A DNA stretch of 64,000 bases from UBA4416 sp963422675 (GTDB taxonomy: Bacteria; Bacteroidota; Bacteroidia; B-17B0; Aurantibacillaceae): the NCBI GenBank assembly GCA_963422675.2, contig CAXVYS010000014.1, positions 124,001-188,000 on the forward strand. Direction: 5' to 3'. Within the stretch, counting starts at the first letter, position 1. Each line of letters begins with the position of its first letter. The translations under genes were made by a program, and so were the position numbers. Below are positions 17,918-26,299 of this stretch, piece by piece. Below the pieces are notes generated by a model that had not been told where the DNA came from, did not search any database, and saw only the letters and a program-made list of their open reading frames with translations.

Positions 17918-19744
17918 GTGATAAAAAAAATTTACATATTAATTCTATTTATCAGTACCTGGGCTTCTGCTCAAACGCCTTCTTTTTATGCCCAGGTTAG
18001 TAAAAATAAAGTAGCGGTTGGTGAAGTATTTCAAATAGCCTTTACGTTAAACGGACAAGGAAATACACTGACTTACCCTAATTTTAAGGATTTTACCATT
18101 TTTGGCGGGCCAAACCAAAGCCAGAGTATGAGTATTGTGAATGGCAACATGTCGCAGTCAACCACCATCTCCATGTTTATTGCGGCAAAAAAAGAAGGTA
18201 AATTTACCATTGGCCCTGCATCTGTTTTAGCAAACGGCACTCAAAAACTGGAAACAGCTCCCATTATCATAGAAGTAACAAAAGGAGCCGCACAACCGCA
18301 ACAAGGCCAAACTCAAAGTGCTCAACCGCAGCAAAACCAAGCTCCCGATAAAAATCAATATGCCAGTGAAATCAGCAACGAAGATCTTTTTGTAAGAACT
18401 TATTTAAGTAAAACGAAATGTTTTATTGGTGAGCAAATTACCATTACTCAAAAAGTATATTCAAGAGTGGATCTCAGAGGTTTTCAAAACATTAAATTCC
18501 CCCCATACAATGGCTTTTGGTCGCAACAGGAAGATAATAATAAACAAATAGATCTAAAACAGGAAAATGTAAATGGGGTAATGTATTATGTGGCGGAATA
18601 CAATAAAGTGTATTTATTTCCACAACGTACCGGAACCATTACCATTGAGCCTGTTGAGCTGGAATGTATTGTAAGAAGGCAAACACAACGCCAACCAAGA
18701 AATATTTTTGAACAGTTTTTTGGGTCGGGTGGTTACGAAGATGTAGCTGTTAAAGTAAAAAGTAAGGCCGTTAAGGTTGAAGTAAAAGAATTACCTGAAG
18801 CTAATAAACCGGAGAGCTTTACAGGCGCTGTAGGAAATTTTTCGTACAAAGCCGAGATTAGTAAAAACCAGGTGAAAGCAAACGATGCCGTTAATCTTAA
18901 ACTAACGGTAACCGGAAAAGGAAATATAAAATTACTGGATGAACCAAACATAACTTTACCGGAAAGCTTCGAATCCTATGATCCAAAAATCACTGAAAAT
19001 GTAAAAACAGCTGGCGGTGTAAGCGGTAGCAAGACTTTCGATTTTTTGATCATCCCGCGGGAAAAAGGAGAGTTTATATTAAGCAACCTGAATTTCAGTT
19101 ATTTTGACGCAGACAAAAAACAATATATTAAATTACCTTCTCCGGATATTAAGCTAACGGTTTTAGAAGGTGATGGAACGTCTGCTCAGATTATAATGCC
19201 GAGCAAAAAAGGACTAAAGAAAACCGAGAACGATATTCGTTATATAAAAACAGGAGATCTTGGATTAAAAAAAGATGAACAGGAATTTTTTTCCTCCTCC
19301 CTTCACTACTTCTTATTGGTAGTTCCTACACTGTTATTTATGACCCTCTTGTTTTTTGTGAAACAACACATTAAAGCAAATAGCAATTTATCTGCTGTAA
19401 AACAGCGTAAAGCCGCTAAAATGGCTAAAAAACAATTAGCCGTTGCAGAAAAATATATGCATCAAAATAACAAAGACCAGTTCTTTAATGAAGTATTGAA
19501 TGCCTTACATAGATACATTGGGGATAAGTTTGGAATGTCTATTGTAGATCTTTCTAAAGAAAACATTTCAGAAATGTTATTACAGCGTCATGTTTCAGAA
19601 GAAACAAAGGAGCGGGTAATTGAAACCTTAAATACCTGTGAGTATGCAAAATATGCTCCGGGCTCTGTTACAGGCGATCTCAAAAAAGTGTATCATGATA
19701 CAACGGAACTGATCTTACAGATAGAAGAACAAATTAAACATTAA
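17918..19744 (+). CDS. batD: BatD, envelope protein
   Basis: The 608-residue protein starts at a GTG followed by a signal peptide (IKKIYILILFISTWASAQ). Several immunoglobulin-like beta domains follow (VAVGEVFQIAFTLNGQGNTL; FIGEQITITQKVYSRVDLRGF; VKANDAVNLKLTVTGKGN). One membrane helix lies near residues 465-485 (YFLLVVPTLLFMTLLFFV), with a cytosolic helical tail (RYIGDKFGMSIVDLSKENI). The QPQQGQ/QSAQPQQNQ stretch near residue 130 is a linker. It is the usual large BatD subunit. The 152-base gap after batC contains no gene that I can support. Confidence 0.9.
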   Translation: MIKKIYILILFISTWASAQTPSFYAQVSKNKVAVGEVFQIAFTLNGQGNTLTYPNFKDFTIFGGPNQSQSMSIVNGNMSQSTTISMFIAAKKEGKFTIGPASVLANGTQKLETAPIIIEVTKGAAQPQQGQTQSAQPQQNQAPDKNQYASEISNEDLFVRTYLSKTKCFIGEQITITQKVYSRVDLRGFQNIKFPPYNGFWSQQEDNNKQIDLKQENVNGVMYYVAEYNKVYLFPQRTGTITIEPVELECIVRRQTQRQPRNIFEQFFGSGGYEDVAVKVKSKAVKVEVKELPEANKPESFTGAVGNFSYKAEISKNQVKANDAVNLKLTVTGKGNIKLLDEPNITLPESFESYDPKITENVKTAGGVSGSKTFDFLIIPREKGEFILSNLNFSYFDADKKQYIKLPSPDIKLTVLEGDGTSAQIIMPSKKGLKKTENDIRYIKTGDLGLKKDEQEFFSSSLHYFLLVVPTLLFMTLLFFVKQHIKANSNLSAVKQRKAAKMAKKQLAVAEKYMHQNNKDQFFNEVLNALHRYIGDKFGMSIVDLSKENISEMLLQRHVSEETKERVIETLNTCEYAKYAPGSVTGDLKKVYHDTTELILQIEEQIKH

Positions 19745-19771
19745 AAGAACAGGGTATTTAAGCTCATAAAA

Positions 19772-20530
19772 ATGAAACCATTCAAATGCATATTATTTAT
19801 CATGGCACTTCTGCTAACTTCAGTTGTTACATTGGCGGATAATGTATTACAGGAGAAAGCAGAAAAATCTTACGCTGAAAAAAGGTATAAGGATGCCATT
19901 GCTTCGTATGAAGCCCTTTTAAAGGAGGGCTTTACATCTTATAAGCTTTACTACAATTTAGGAAATGCTTATTACAAGAATAAAGAACTTGGAAAAGCGA
20001 TCTACAATTACGAACTGGCAAATAAGTTAAAGCCAAAAAATGAAGACATTATTACCAACTTAAAAATAGCAAACGAAAAAACCATTGATAAAATAGAAAG
20101 CAAAGAGAACTTTTTTATGAGTGCGATTAAATCAGGGCTCATCAATGGTTTATCTACTAACGGCTGGGCCTGGTTAAGCATTGTTAGTTTAGTAAGTGCT
20201 TTTGCCCTCATTTTTTTATTCCTGATTTCAAGAAATTTGGCCTTCAAAAGAATTGGTTTTTTTATGGGTTCGTTAGGCTTTATTGTTTTTATCGCGTCCA
20301 TGGTTTTAGGTTTTTCTGCTTTAAGTGAAAAACAGGAAACTAAATTTGCGATTATTATCGTTCGTGAAACGAGAACTCATGAAGAGCCTGGCAATACGTC
20401 TGTTTCTAAATTCAGCCTGCATGAGGGCACAAAGGTTCGCGTTATTGAAACCAATGCAGAATGGACCAATATAAAACTTGAAAATGGCAACGAAGCCTGG
20501 GTAAAAACGCCGGAGGTTGGGTTATTTTAA
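19772..20530 (+). CDS. batE: BatE, TPR and SH3-like protein
   Basis: The 252-residue protein has a signal peptide, TPR units (KSYAEKRYKDAIASYEALLKEGF; YYNLGNAYYKNKELGKAIYNYELANKL), two membrane helices (near residues 130-150 and 155-180) and a C-terminal bacterial SH3-like domain (IIIVRETRTHEEPGNTSVSKF...VRVIETNAEWTNIKLENGNEAWV). This is the classic BatE layout and the last gene of the operon. It converges with the next gene, with 9 bases between stops and no clear terminator. Confidence 0.9.
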   Translation: MKPFKCILFIMALLLTSVVTLADNVLQEKAEKSYAEKRYKDAIASYEALLKEGFTSYKLYYNLGNAYYKNKELGKAIYNYELANKLKPKNEDIITNLKIANEKTIDKIESKENFFMSAIKSGLINGLSTNGWAWLSIVSLVSAFALIFLFLISRNLAFKRIGFFMGSLGFIVFIASMVLGFSALSEKQETKFAIIIVRETRTHEEPGNTSVSKFSLHEGTKVRVIETNAEWTNIKLENGNEAWVKTPEVGLF

Positions 20531-20539
20531 ACCCTAAAA

Positions 20540-21184
20540 CTACTTAATCGTTACTTTTTTGCTGTAAAGCTTATTGTCGGAAGAAGCGACAATTAAATAA
20601 GTGCCGTTACCTAATTGATTTTCATTATTAGAAACAACTAGCTCATGGTTATGATCGATCTTCACTTTTGAAAAGCTTTCCTGCCCTTTTTCATTTCTTA
20701 AAACAACCAACACTTCTTTATTTTCTGCACCCAATAAGGTAGATGATTCGTCATCAGAATTTGGATAGATCGCCAAACCTTCATTCCCAAATCTATAATT
20801 AACTGATACTAAACGGGATGACAATACATTTCCTTTAGGATCTGTCTGTTTTAAACGGTAATACGAAATCCCTTCGTAAGGAAGATAATCCACATCAAAG
20901 TAGCTAACAATATTACTGTAATTCCCAAAGCTTTTAATGGTGGTTACTTCTTCAAACGTTAAGGCATCTTTCGATCTTTCGATGGTGAAATGATTATTAT
21001 TACGCTCGGTATTGGATGACCAGGTTAACTCTACCTTCTTATCATTGATAATCGCGTCAAAACTGAGTAAAACCTCTGAAACTTTAACGATAGGGCTTTC
21101 TGTTATGGAATTAGGTTGAGCGAATGTCTGAAATGCAACTGAAAAACAAAAAAGGACAAACATAGATCGATTTAGCTTCTTCAT
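20540..21184 (-). CDS. Secreted protein with T9SS-like C-terminal tail
   Basis: The 214-residue protein has a signal peptide (MKKLNRSMFVLFCFSVAFQTFAQ) and a fibronectin-III-like region common in Bacteroidota secreted proteins (KKVELTWSSNTERNNNHFTI, FEEVTTIKSFGN, YYRLKQTDPKGN). It ends with a short tail (GTYLIVASSDNKLYSKKVTIK-like) that resembles a Por/T9SS sorting domain, although the usual YPNP motif appears only as IYPNSDD. A CAAATATA at 21205-21212 gives TATATTTG on the minus strand as a likely -7 box. Function is unknown. Confidence 0.7.
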   Translation of the reverse strand: MKKLNRSMFVLFCFSVAFQTFAQPNSITESPIVKVSEVLLSFDAIINDKKVELTWSSNTERNNNHFTIERSKDALTFEEVTTIKSFGNYSNIVSYFDVDYLPYEGISYYRLKQTDPKGNVLSSRLVSVNYRFGNEGLAIYPNSDDESSTLLGAENKEVLVVLRNEKGQESFSKVKIDHNHELVVSNNENQLGNGTYLIVASSDNKLYSKKVTIK

Positions 21185-21280
21185 ACTGGTATTATTTTGT
21201 TTATCAAATATATAACATTATTCGACATAAAAAAATGGATGTTGGGGACTTTAACATACTGAGAGTATGAATCGACAGAT

Positions 21281-22357
21281 CTAGCTTTTTGCTTTTCCTC
21301 TCACAAAATCCAGTTTATGTTTCGTTTTATAATCCACGACATCCCCTATAGAATCTGAAATCTGGTAGTATTGAAGGTTACCCTCGTTCATTTCTCCTCC
21401 CCAACTATCCGAACCAATTATGGCGTGAGGATCGGTAATTTCAGCGATGTAATACTCCCTGTTATGTATGTTAAATTTTAAAGGATGTTCAACTTCATAC
21501 TTCCCTTCTACCCCAACACAAATATGACCTTCAAAATACAACAGGCACCATTTCACACCCAATTGCTCTATTAAGGAAGCGTACAGGATTGCTTTTCCGC
21601 TGCAATCACTGTTTCGGGTAAACAATACCTCATCAGGTCGCTTGATCGTCTCATAGCCGTTTGTAGCTTCTTTTTCGCTATAGGTAATTTCATGCGTTAC
21701 AAAATCCAACAGCTTTTGAGCTTTCGCCTCAGGGGTTTGTTCGTTTTTTGTGATTTGCTTTACAAAGGCGTATAACGACGGCTCTTTACTTTTAGCTACT
21801 ACCGAACCATGATTCATAAAATGCGACTTCTCTTCTGTAATGGCAATAGCTCCACCACCAAAGGTACTGCGCAAATAGGTGAAATTTAAGATCTGAGGTA
21901 AAGTTACCTTGTAAGTTCCCTCTTTATAATTCATGCTGATTACTTTGGTGCTATCTACCTTAAAATTAGAAACAGGCATTTTAAAAAATGCTTTTCCCGG
22001 GTCGTTAAAATGCTTGGTATCTAATACCAGTTCGCCGTTTACCGCTTTTGCCCTGGTAATGCTATCCTTACTCATCACAAATTTATTCAGGTTAGCGTCT
22101 GTATAATATGCAGAGTCGCAGGTAAAATACAATTGCTTTGTATCTACATAATACCGTTGGAGGGTGGCTTTTGCAGAAGTGAGTTTTTCAAACATACTAT
22201 CGCCTGAAAAAGAAGGTTGGGAAATAAAATTCACGGCTTCCAACTGCATTTTTTCATATGGAGAAATTATATTTGCCGGCTCTTCCTTACCGCAGGAAAT
22301 AAACACAGTTACAATCACTAATAATGTGAAACGAAGGTAAAACAGATGATTCATCAT
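21281..22357 (-). CDS. Lipoprotein with transglutaminase-like cysteine protease fold
   Basis: The 358-residue protein has a lipobox (TVFISC, Cys22) after a hydrophobic leader, so it is a predicted lipoprotein. Residues ~210-310 match the transglutaminase-like superfamily: TRNSDCSGKAILYASLIEQLG supplies the Cys, LLYFEGHICVGVEG the His and YYIAEITDPHAIIG the Asp. Family members hydrolyse or cross-link peptides in the envelope; the substrate here is not known. The gene lies between the minus-strand secreted protein and the pntB terminator. Confidence 0.75.
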   Translation of the reverse strand: MMNHLFYLRFTLLVIVTVFISCGKEEPANIISPYEKMQLEAVNFISQPSFSGDSMFEKLTSAKATLQRYYVDTKQLYFTCDSAYYTDANLNKFVMSKDSITRAKAVNGELVLDTKHFNDPGKAFFKMPVSNFKVDSTKVISMNYKEGTYKVTLPQILNFTYLRSTFGGGAIAITEEKSHFMNHGSVVAKSKEPSLYAFVKQITKNEQTPEAKAQKLLDFVTHEITYSEKEATNGYETIKRPDEVLFTRNSDCSGKAILYASLIEQLGVKWCLLYFEGHICVGVEGKYEVEHPLKFNIHNREYYIAEITDPHAIIGSDSWGGEMNEGNLQYYQISDSIGDVVDYKTKHKLDFVRGKAKS

Positions 22358-22426
22358 ATAATAGTATCATTTATATTCAATATTTCAAAATGTACTATCC
22401 TCTGCGGAAAAAAAATAGTTTCCATA

Positions 22427-22459
22427 AAAAAAGGTGTAAAGCAAAACTTCACACCTTTT
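22427..22459 (-). terminator. Intrinsic terminator of pntB
   Basis: AAAAGGTGT-AAAG pairs with CTT-CACACCTTTT across a short A-rich loop. On the minus strand the hairpin is followed by a T-run, 56 bases after the pntB stop. Confidence 0.75.
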
Positions 22460-22514
22460 AAATTCTTAAACAAAATTCTATAGGGTTTTCAACTCCCCAT
22501 TAATTTTAGTAGAC

Positions 22515-23912
22515 TTATGCTTTTAAAAAAACCAATATTTTTTCTACACTGTCTTTAGCATCACCATAAAGCATCTCTGCATTTGATTTGTAGAATAATG
22601 GGTTTTCTACACCGGCATAACCAACCGACATAGAACGCTTCATAATAATTACTTTTTCTGCTTTCCATGCTTCAATTACGGGCATGCCATAAATCGGGCT
22701 CGACGGATCATCCTGTGCTCCGGGGTTAACCACATCGTTTGCACCAATAACCATTACAACATCTGTTTCCGGAAGTTCTTCGTTAATCTCATCCATTTCC
22801 AATACGATATCATATGGTACATTGGCTTCTGCCAATAATACATTCATATGGCCCGGTAAACGACCGGCTACAGGGTGGATAGCGAATCTTACATTTTTAC
22901 CTGCTTTTCGTAAGGTTTGTACCATATCAAAAATAGGATACTGTGCTTTAGCAACAGCCATTCCGTAACCAGGTACAATCACCACTGATTTAGCGTCTTT
23001 TATTAAATCAGCTACTTCTTCATGGTTCAATGCTGTTACCTCGCCTTCAATAGCGGTTGCTTCGCCCGTACTTGGAGCATCGCCAAAACCACCCAAAATC
23101 ACAGAGATAAACGATCTGTTCATGGCTTCACACATAATAATAGAAAGAATAGCACCCGAACTACCTACCAACGCTCCGGTTACAATTAACAGATCATTAC
23201 CTAACATAAAACCGGCAGCTGATGCAGCCCAACCGGAATATGAATTTAACATAGATACAACTACCGGCATATCGGCACCACCAATAGCCATTACTAACAT
23301 CACACCGATAAAACAAGCAATGGCTGTCATGATATATAAATACATCATTCCGTCAGTACCATGCTGCATGGTAAACAACACTCCTAATACGATACAAGCC
23401 AGCAATAATAAAATATTTACGGCATGTCTACCAGGATATAACAAAGGCTTGCTTCTGATCTTACCTTCTAATTTACCCCAGGCAACGATAGAACCTGTGA
23501 ACGTAATCGCACCAATGAATACTCCAATAAAAACCTCTACTAAATGAATTGTATGCTCTGTTGATGCCAATTCATGGGTACGGGGATCCATGTATGAACC
23601 AAAGCCAACCAGTACTGCGGCTAATCCAACAAAACTATGTAAAATTGCCACTAACTGTGGCATGGAGGTCATCTCTACCTTACGTGCTAACAATATACCT
23701 ATGATCGAAGCTATTGCTATAGCAGCAATAATGTATGCATGGCCCTGCACTCCTTGTCCTAGTACCGTTGCCAGGATAGCAATGGCCATCCCAATAATAC
23801 CATAAAACACGCCACGTTTAGCGGATTCCTGTGAGGACAAGCCTCCTAAACTTAATATAAATAATATACTTGCAAATAAATACGCTGCAATTTGAATTTC
23901 CTTAACGATCAT
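22515..23912 (-). CDS. pntB: NAD(P) transhydrogenase subunit beta
   Basis: The 465-residue protein has about nine membrane helices in residues 1-260 and a cytosolic NADP(H)-binding domain III in the C-terminal 180 residues, with VIVPGYGMAVAKAQ, HPVAGRLPGHMNVLLAEANVPYD, VVMVIGANDVVNP and MSVGYAGVENPLFY. With PntA it couples proton entry to hydride transfer from NADH to NADP+. Length and motifs match the two-subunit E. coli type. It follows pntA with a 102-base gap and is terminated by a hairpin. Confidence 0.97.
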   Translation of the reverse strand: MIVKEIQIAAYLFASILFILSLGGLSSQESAKRGVFYGIIGMAIAILATVLGQGVQGHAYIIAAIAIASIIGILLARKVEMTSMPQLVAILHSFVGLAAVLVGFGSYMDPRTHELASTEHTIHLVEVFIGVFIGAITFTGSIVAWGKLEGKIRSKPLLYPGRHAVNILLLLACIVLGVLFTMQHGTDGMMYLYIMTAIACFIGVMLVMAIGGADMPVVVSMLNSYSGWAASAAGFMLGNDLLIVTGALVGSSGAILSIIMCEAMNRSFISVILGGFGDAPSTGEATAIEGEVTALNHEEVADLIKDAKSVVIVPGYGMAVAKAQYPIFDMVQTLRKAGKNVRFAIHPVAGRLPGHMNVLLAEANVPYDIVLEMDEINEELPETDVVMVIGANDVVNPGAQDDPSSPIYGMPVIEAWKAEKVIIMKRSMSVGYAGVENPLFYKSNAEMLYGDAKDSVEKILVFLKA

Positions 23913-24014
23913 TTTTTAACTCCTTTTTTAATTTATTATTTTGTTTCGTTGAAGCTTTCGCTTTAACTCTTTGTTATTGTTTTATTACACTGTATCGTTG
24001 AAACTAACGTTTTC

Positions 24015-25550
24015 TTATTTTTTAAACATTTTCAACATACGGTGAGTTACAACAAATCCCCCAACAATATTAATGCTGGCAACCAGGATAGCAACAAACG
24101 CTAATATGGTCATTGGGCTTGACAGATCATTGGTTGTTTGCAATAAACCACCAACGATAATGATACCACTGATGGCATTGGTAACAGCCATTAATGGTGT
24201 ATGTAATGAATGAGATACATTCCATATTAATTGCCAGCCTATGAATACGGCTAATACAAACACCGTGAAGTGTTGCATAAATTCGCTCGGTGCAAATTTA
24301 CCCAGCATTAATAAGAATAAACCGATCACACCTAATTTGATGATCATCGATTGGGTTTCTTTTTTATTCTTACGGGCTGCCACAACTTTTGGGTCTTCTG
24401 CCACAACCGCTGCTACTTTAGGTTTAGCGGGGCTAACCGGAAGTGGTTGTGGTGGCCAGTTGATTTTACCATTATACGTTACCATTGCTCTTGATACAAC
24501 AGCGTCCTCCATATCAATTTTCCATTTTTCTGCTTTACCCATGTCATCTAAAAGGTGACATAAGTTATTACCATATAATTGTGATGCCTGACTTGGTAAC
24601 TGATTTAATTTACCAATAATGGTAACTCCATTATCAGTTATATAAACCTCTCCGTTTTTAGTCAATACACAATTACCACCGGTTGATGCCGCTAAATCCA
24701 CAATAACAGAACCCGGTTTCATTACGGCAACATGGTCGGCTAAAATTAATTTCGGGGCTTCTCTTCCTGGTATTTGTGCAGTAGTAATGATGATATCTAC
24801 TTCGGCAGCTTGTGCTTTAAATAAGGCCATCTCCGCATCAATAAATTCCTTACTCATTTCTTTTGAATAACCCGAAGCGGTTGCTCCGTCTTCTTCTATT
24901 TCAACCGTGAGGAATTCCGCCCCCATCGATTCAATTTGTTCAGCAACTTCTTTACGCGTATCAAAGGCTCTTACAATCGCCCCTAATGAGTTAGCAGCAC
25001 CAATAGCAGCCAGCCCCGCTACGCCTGCACCAATTACCAGCACCTTTGCAGGTTCTACTTTTCCGGCAGCGGTGATTTGCCCATTCAGGAAACGTCCGAA
25101 ATGATACGAACCTTCAATTACGGCTCTATACCCGGCGATGTTTGCCATTGATGACAAGACATCCATTTTTTGGGCTCTGGAAATACGAGGAATGGCATCC
25201 ATTGCCACAGCGTTTACTTTTTTATCAGCTAATTTCTGAAGTAAGGGTTGATTTTGTGCAGGCCATAAATAGCTCAGCAATACCAAACCTTCTTTCATCA
25301 GGTCCACTTCCTCCATTGAAGGTTCTTTTACCTTCAATACAATATCTGATTTACCGTATATATCGGCAGCAGTATCAACTATTTTAGCTCCGGCTTCTTC
25401 AAAATCTTTATCAGAAAAATTTGCTTTTATCCCGGCGTTATGCTGAATGTAAACTTCAAATCCTTGCTTTTGCAATCGTTTTACTGTTTTTGGAGTTGCA
25501 GCAACTCTTAACTCATTTGGGAATATTTCCGATGGAATTCCAACTTTCAT
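24015..25550 (-). CDS. pntA: NAD(P) transhydrogenase subunit alpha (undivided form)
   Basis: The 511-residue protein has the alanine-dehydrogenase-like NAD(H)-binding domain I (MKVGIPSEIFPNELRVAATP; the Rossmann glycines in VLVIGAGVAGLAAIGAANSLGA) and, after a KNKKETQS linker, four membrane helices in the last 110 residues. Many Bacteroidota and alphaproteobacteria split this protein into PntAA and PntAB; here it is one chain. It starts inside a duplicated leader, in which the first copy supplies the start codon and its upstream context. Confidence 0.97.
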   Translation of the reverse strand: MKVGIPSEIFPNELRVAATPKTVKRLQKQGFEVYIQHNAGIKANFSDKDFEEAGAKIVDTAADIYGKSDIVLKVKEPSMEEVDLMKEGLVLLSYLWPAQNQPLLQKLADKKVNAVAMDAIPRISRAQKMDVLSSMANIAGYRAVIEGSYHFGRFLNGQITAAGKVEPAKVLVIGAGVAGLAAIGAANSLGAIVRAFDTRKEVAEQIESMGAEFLTVEIEEDGATASGYSKEMSKEFIDAEMALFKAQAAEVDIIITTAQIPGREAPKLILADHVAVMKPGSVIVDLAASTGGNCVLTKNGEVYITDNGVTIIGKLNQLPSQASQLYGNNLCHLLDDMGKAEKWKIDMEDAVVSRAMVTYNGKINWPPQPLPVSPAKPKVAAVVAEDPKVVAARKNKKETQSMIIKLGVIGLFLLMLGKFAPSEFMQHFTVFVLAVFIGWQLIWNVSHSLHTPLMAVTNAISGIIIVGGLLQTTNDLSSPMTILAFVAILVASINIVGGFVVTHRMLKMFKK

Positions 25551-25740
25551 ATGTCTAATTTATTATTTTTCAGTTGTCATATGGTATAGCCTGTTTAACC
25601 AGTAGTTCCTATGTTTTAGCAAACACGGCTATTTCATATGTCTAATTTATTATTTTTCAGTTGTCATATGGTATAGCCTGGTGAACCTGTAGCTCTTATG
25701 TTTTGCAAACACGGCTATTTCATATGTCTAATTTATTGTT
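25548..25740 (-). repeat. Tandemly duplicated pntA leader with repeated start-codon context
   Basis: Two copies of an 86-87 bp unit run from 25548 and 25635; a truncated third begins at 25721. The first 46 bases (CATATGTCTAATTTATTATT...) are identical in copies 1 and 2; about five substitutions and a 1-base deletion separate the rest. Each unit starts with CAT, which in copy 1 is the pntA start codon on the minus strand. In copies 2 and 3 the same ATG is followed by AAA TAG. Each full unit also holds ATG ACA ACT GAA AAA TAA. The remainder up to 25856 has no gene. Confidence 0.9.
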
Positions 25741-25856
25741 TTTGTGATTGTTACAAGATATAACCCGTTTAAAATCAGTTATAACAAATAAAACAAAATA
25801 TAAGAGTTAATCAAAATAGAATTATAAACACCCTACACTCTCAAAGGGTGCTATAC

Positions 25857-25890
25857 TAAAAAAGCCCATTGGCTGTGAGGCAAATGGGCT
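25857..25890 (-). terminator. Intrinsic terminator of the Cys/Lys-rich peptide gene
   Basis: AGCCCATT (25863-25870) pairs with AATGGGCT (25883-25890) around a 12-base loop. On the minus strand a T-run (25858-25863) follows, 23 bases after the stop. Confidence 0.85.
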
Positions 25891-25912
25891 CTTGTAAAAA
25901 TGTGGATAAAAT

Positions 25913-26143
25913 TTATTTTGTTTCAGCCGGTTTAGCTTCTGCTGTTTTTTTGTCTTTGCAACAAGCTTTTCCTTCTTTTTTATCAGAAGCTGAACAAGAT
26001 TTACCTTCTGCAGATTTATCTTTGCAACAAGATTTAGTTTCTTTTTTAGCGTCTTTTTTTCCTTTGTCTTTATCATCAGCAGTTGAAGCAGATACACTCG
26101 CAACTAAACCGGTAAAAGCTAACATTAAAAATAATTTTTTCAT
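25913..26143 (-). CDS. Secreted Cys- and Lys-rich small peptide
   Basis: The 76-residue product has a signal peptide (MKKLFLMLAFTGLVASVSA) and a low-complexity mature part of Lys, Asp, Ala and Glu carrying repeated cysteine pairs: KSCCKDKSAEGKSC, then KACCKDK. Two CCKDK units plus one single Cys give five cysteines, and there are no aromatic residues. This suggests metal binding or disulfide-linked aggregation, but no characterised family is recognised. It has its own promoter (26173-26200) and terminator, which supports a real, independently expressed gene. Confidence 0.75.
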   Translation of the reverse strand: MKKLFLMLAFTGLVASVSASTADDKDKGKKDAKKETKSCCKDKSAEGKSCSASDKKEGKACCKDKKTAEAKPAETK

Positions 26144-26172
26144 GATTGAGAGGGTTTAAATTTTTTAGTAAA

Positions 26173-26200
26173 CAAATCTACTACTTAATCCCGATTACAA
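26173..26200 (-). promoter_or_regulatory. Promoter of the Cys/Lys-rich peptide gene
   Basis: On the minus strand TTG (26198-26200), 17 bases, then TAGATTTG (26173-26180) matches the Bacteroidota promoter pattern. It lies 30 bases before the start. Confidence 0.6.
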
Positions 26201-26247
26201 AAAGCTAAAAAAGTTAATATCGGCTCTTACTTGTTAAAAAAATAAAA

Positions 26248-26278
26248 TTGCTTATACGATTTAGATTTTTTAACTTTA
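26248..26278 (+). promoter_or_regulatory. Candidate promoter of the metalloprotease gene
   Basis: TTG (26248-26250), 20 bases, then TAACTTTA (26271-26278), one base away from TAnnTTTG. It lies 21 bases before the ATG at 26300. Confidence 0.5.
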
Positions 26279-26299
26279 GATTAACATTAATATATCCCC

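Noticed and set aside
25822..26103. A 93-residue minus-strand frame overlapping the Cys/Lys-rich peptide gene
   Set aside because: It runs across the terminator hairpin, has no signal sequence and uses the shifted frame of the same Lys-rich codons.
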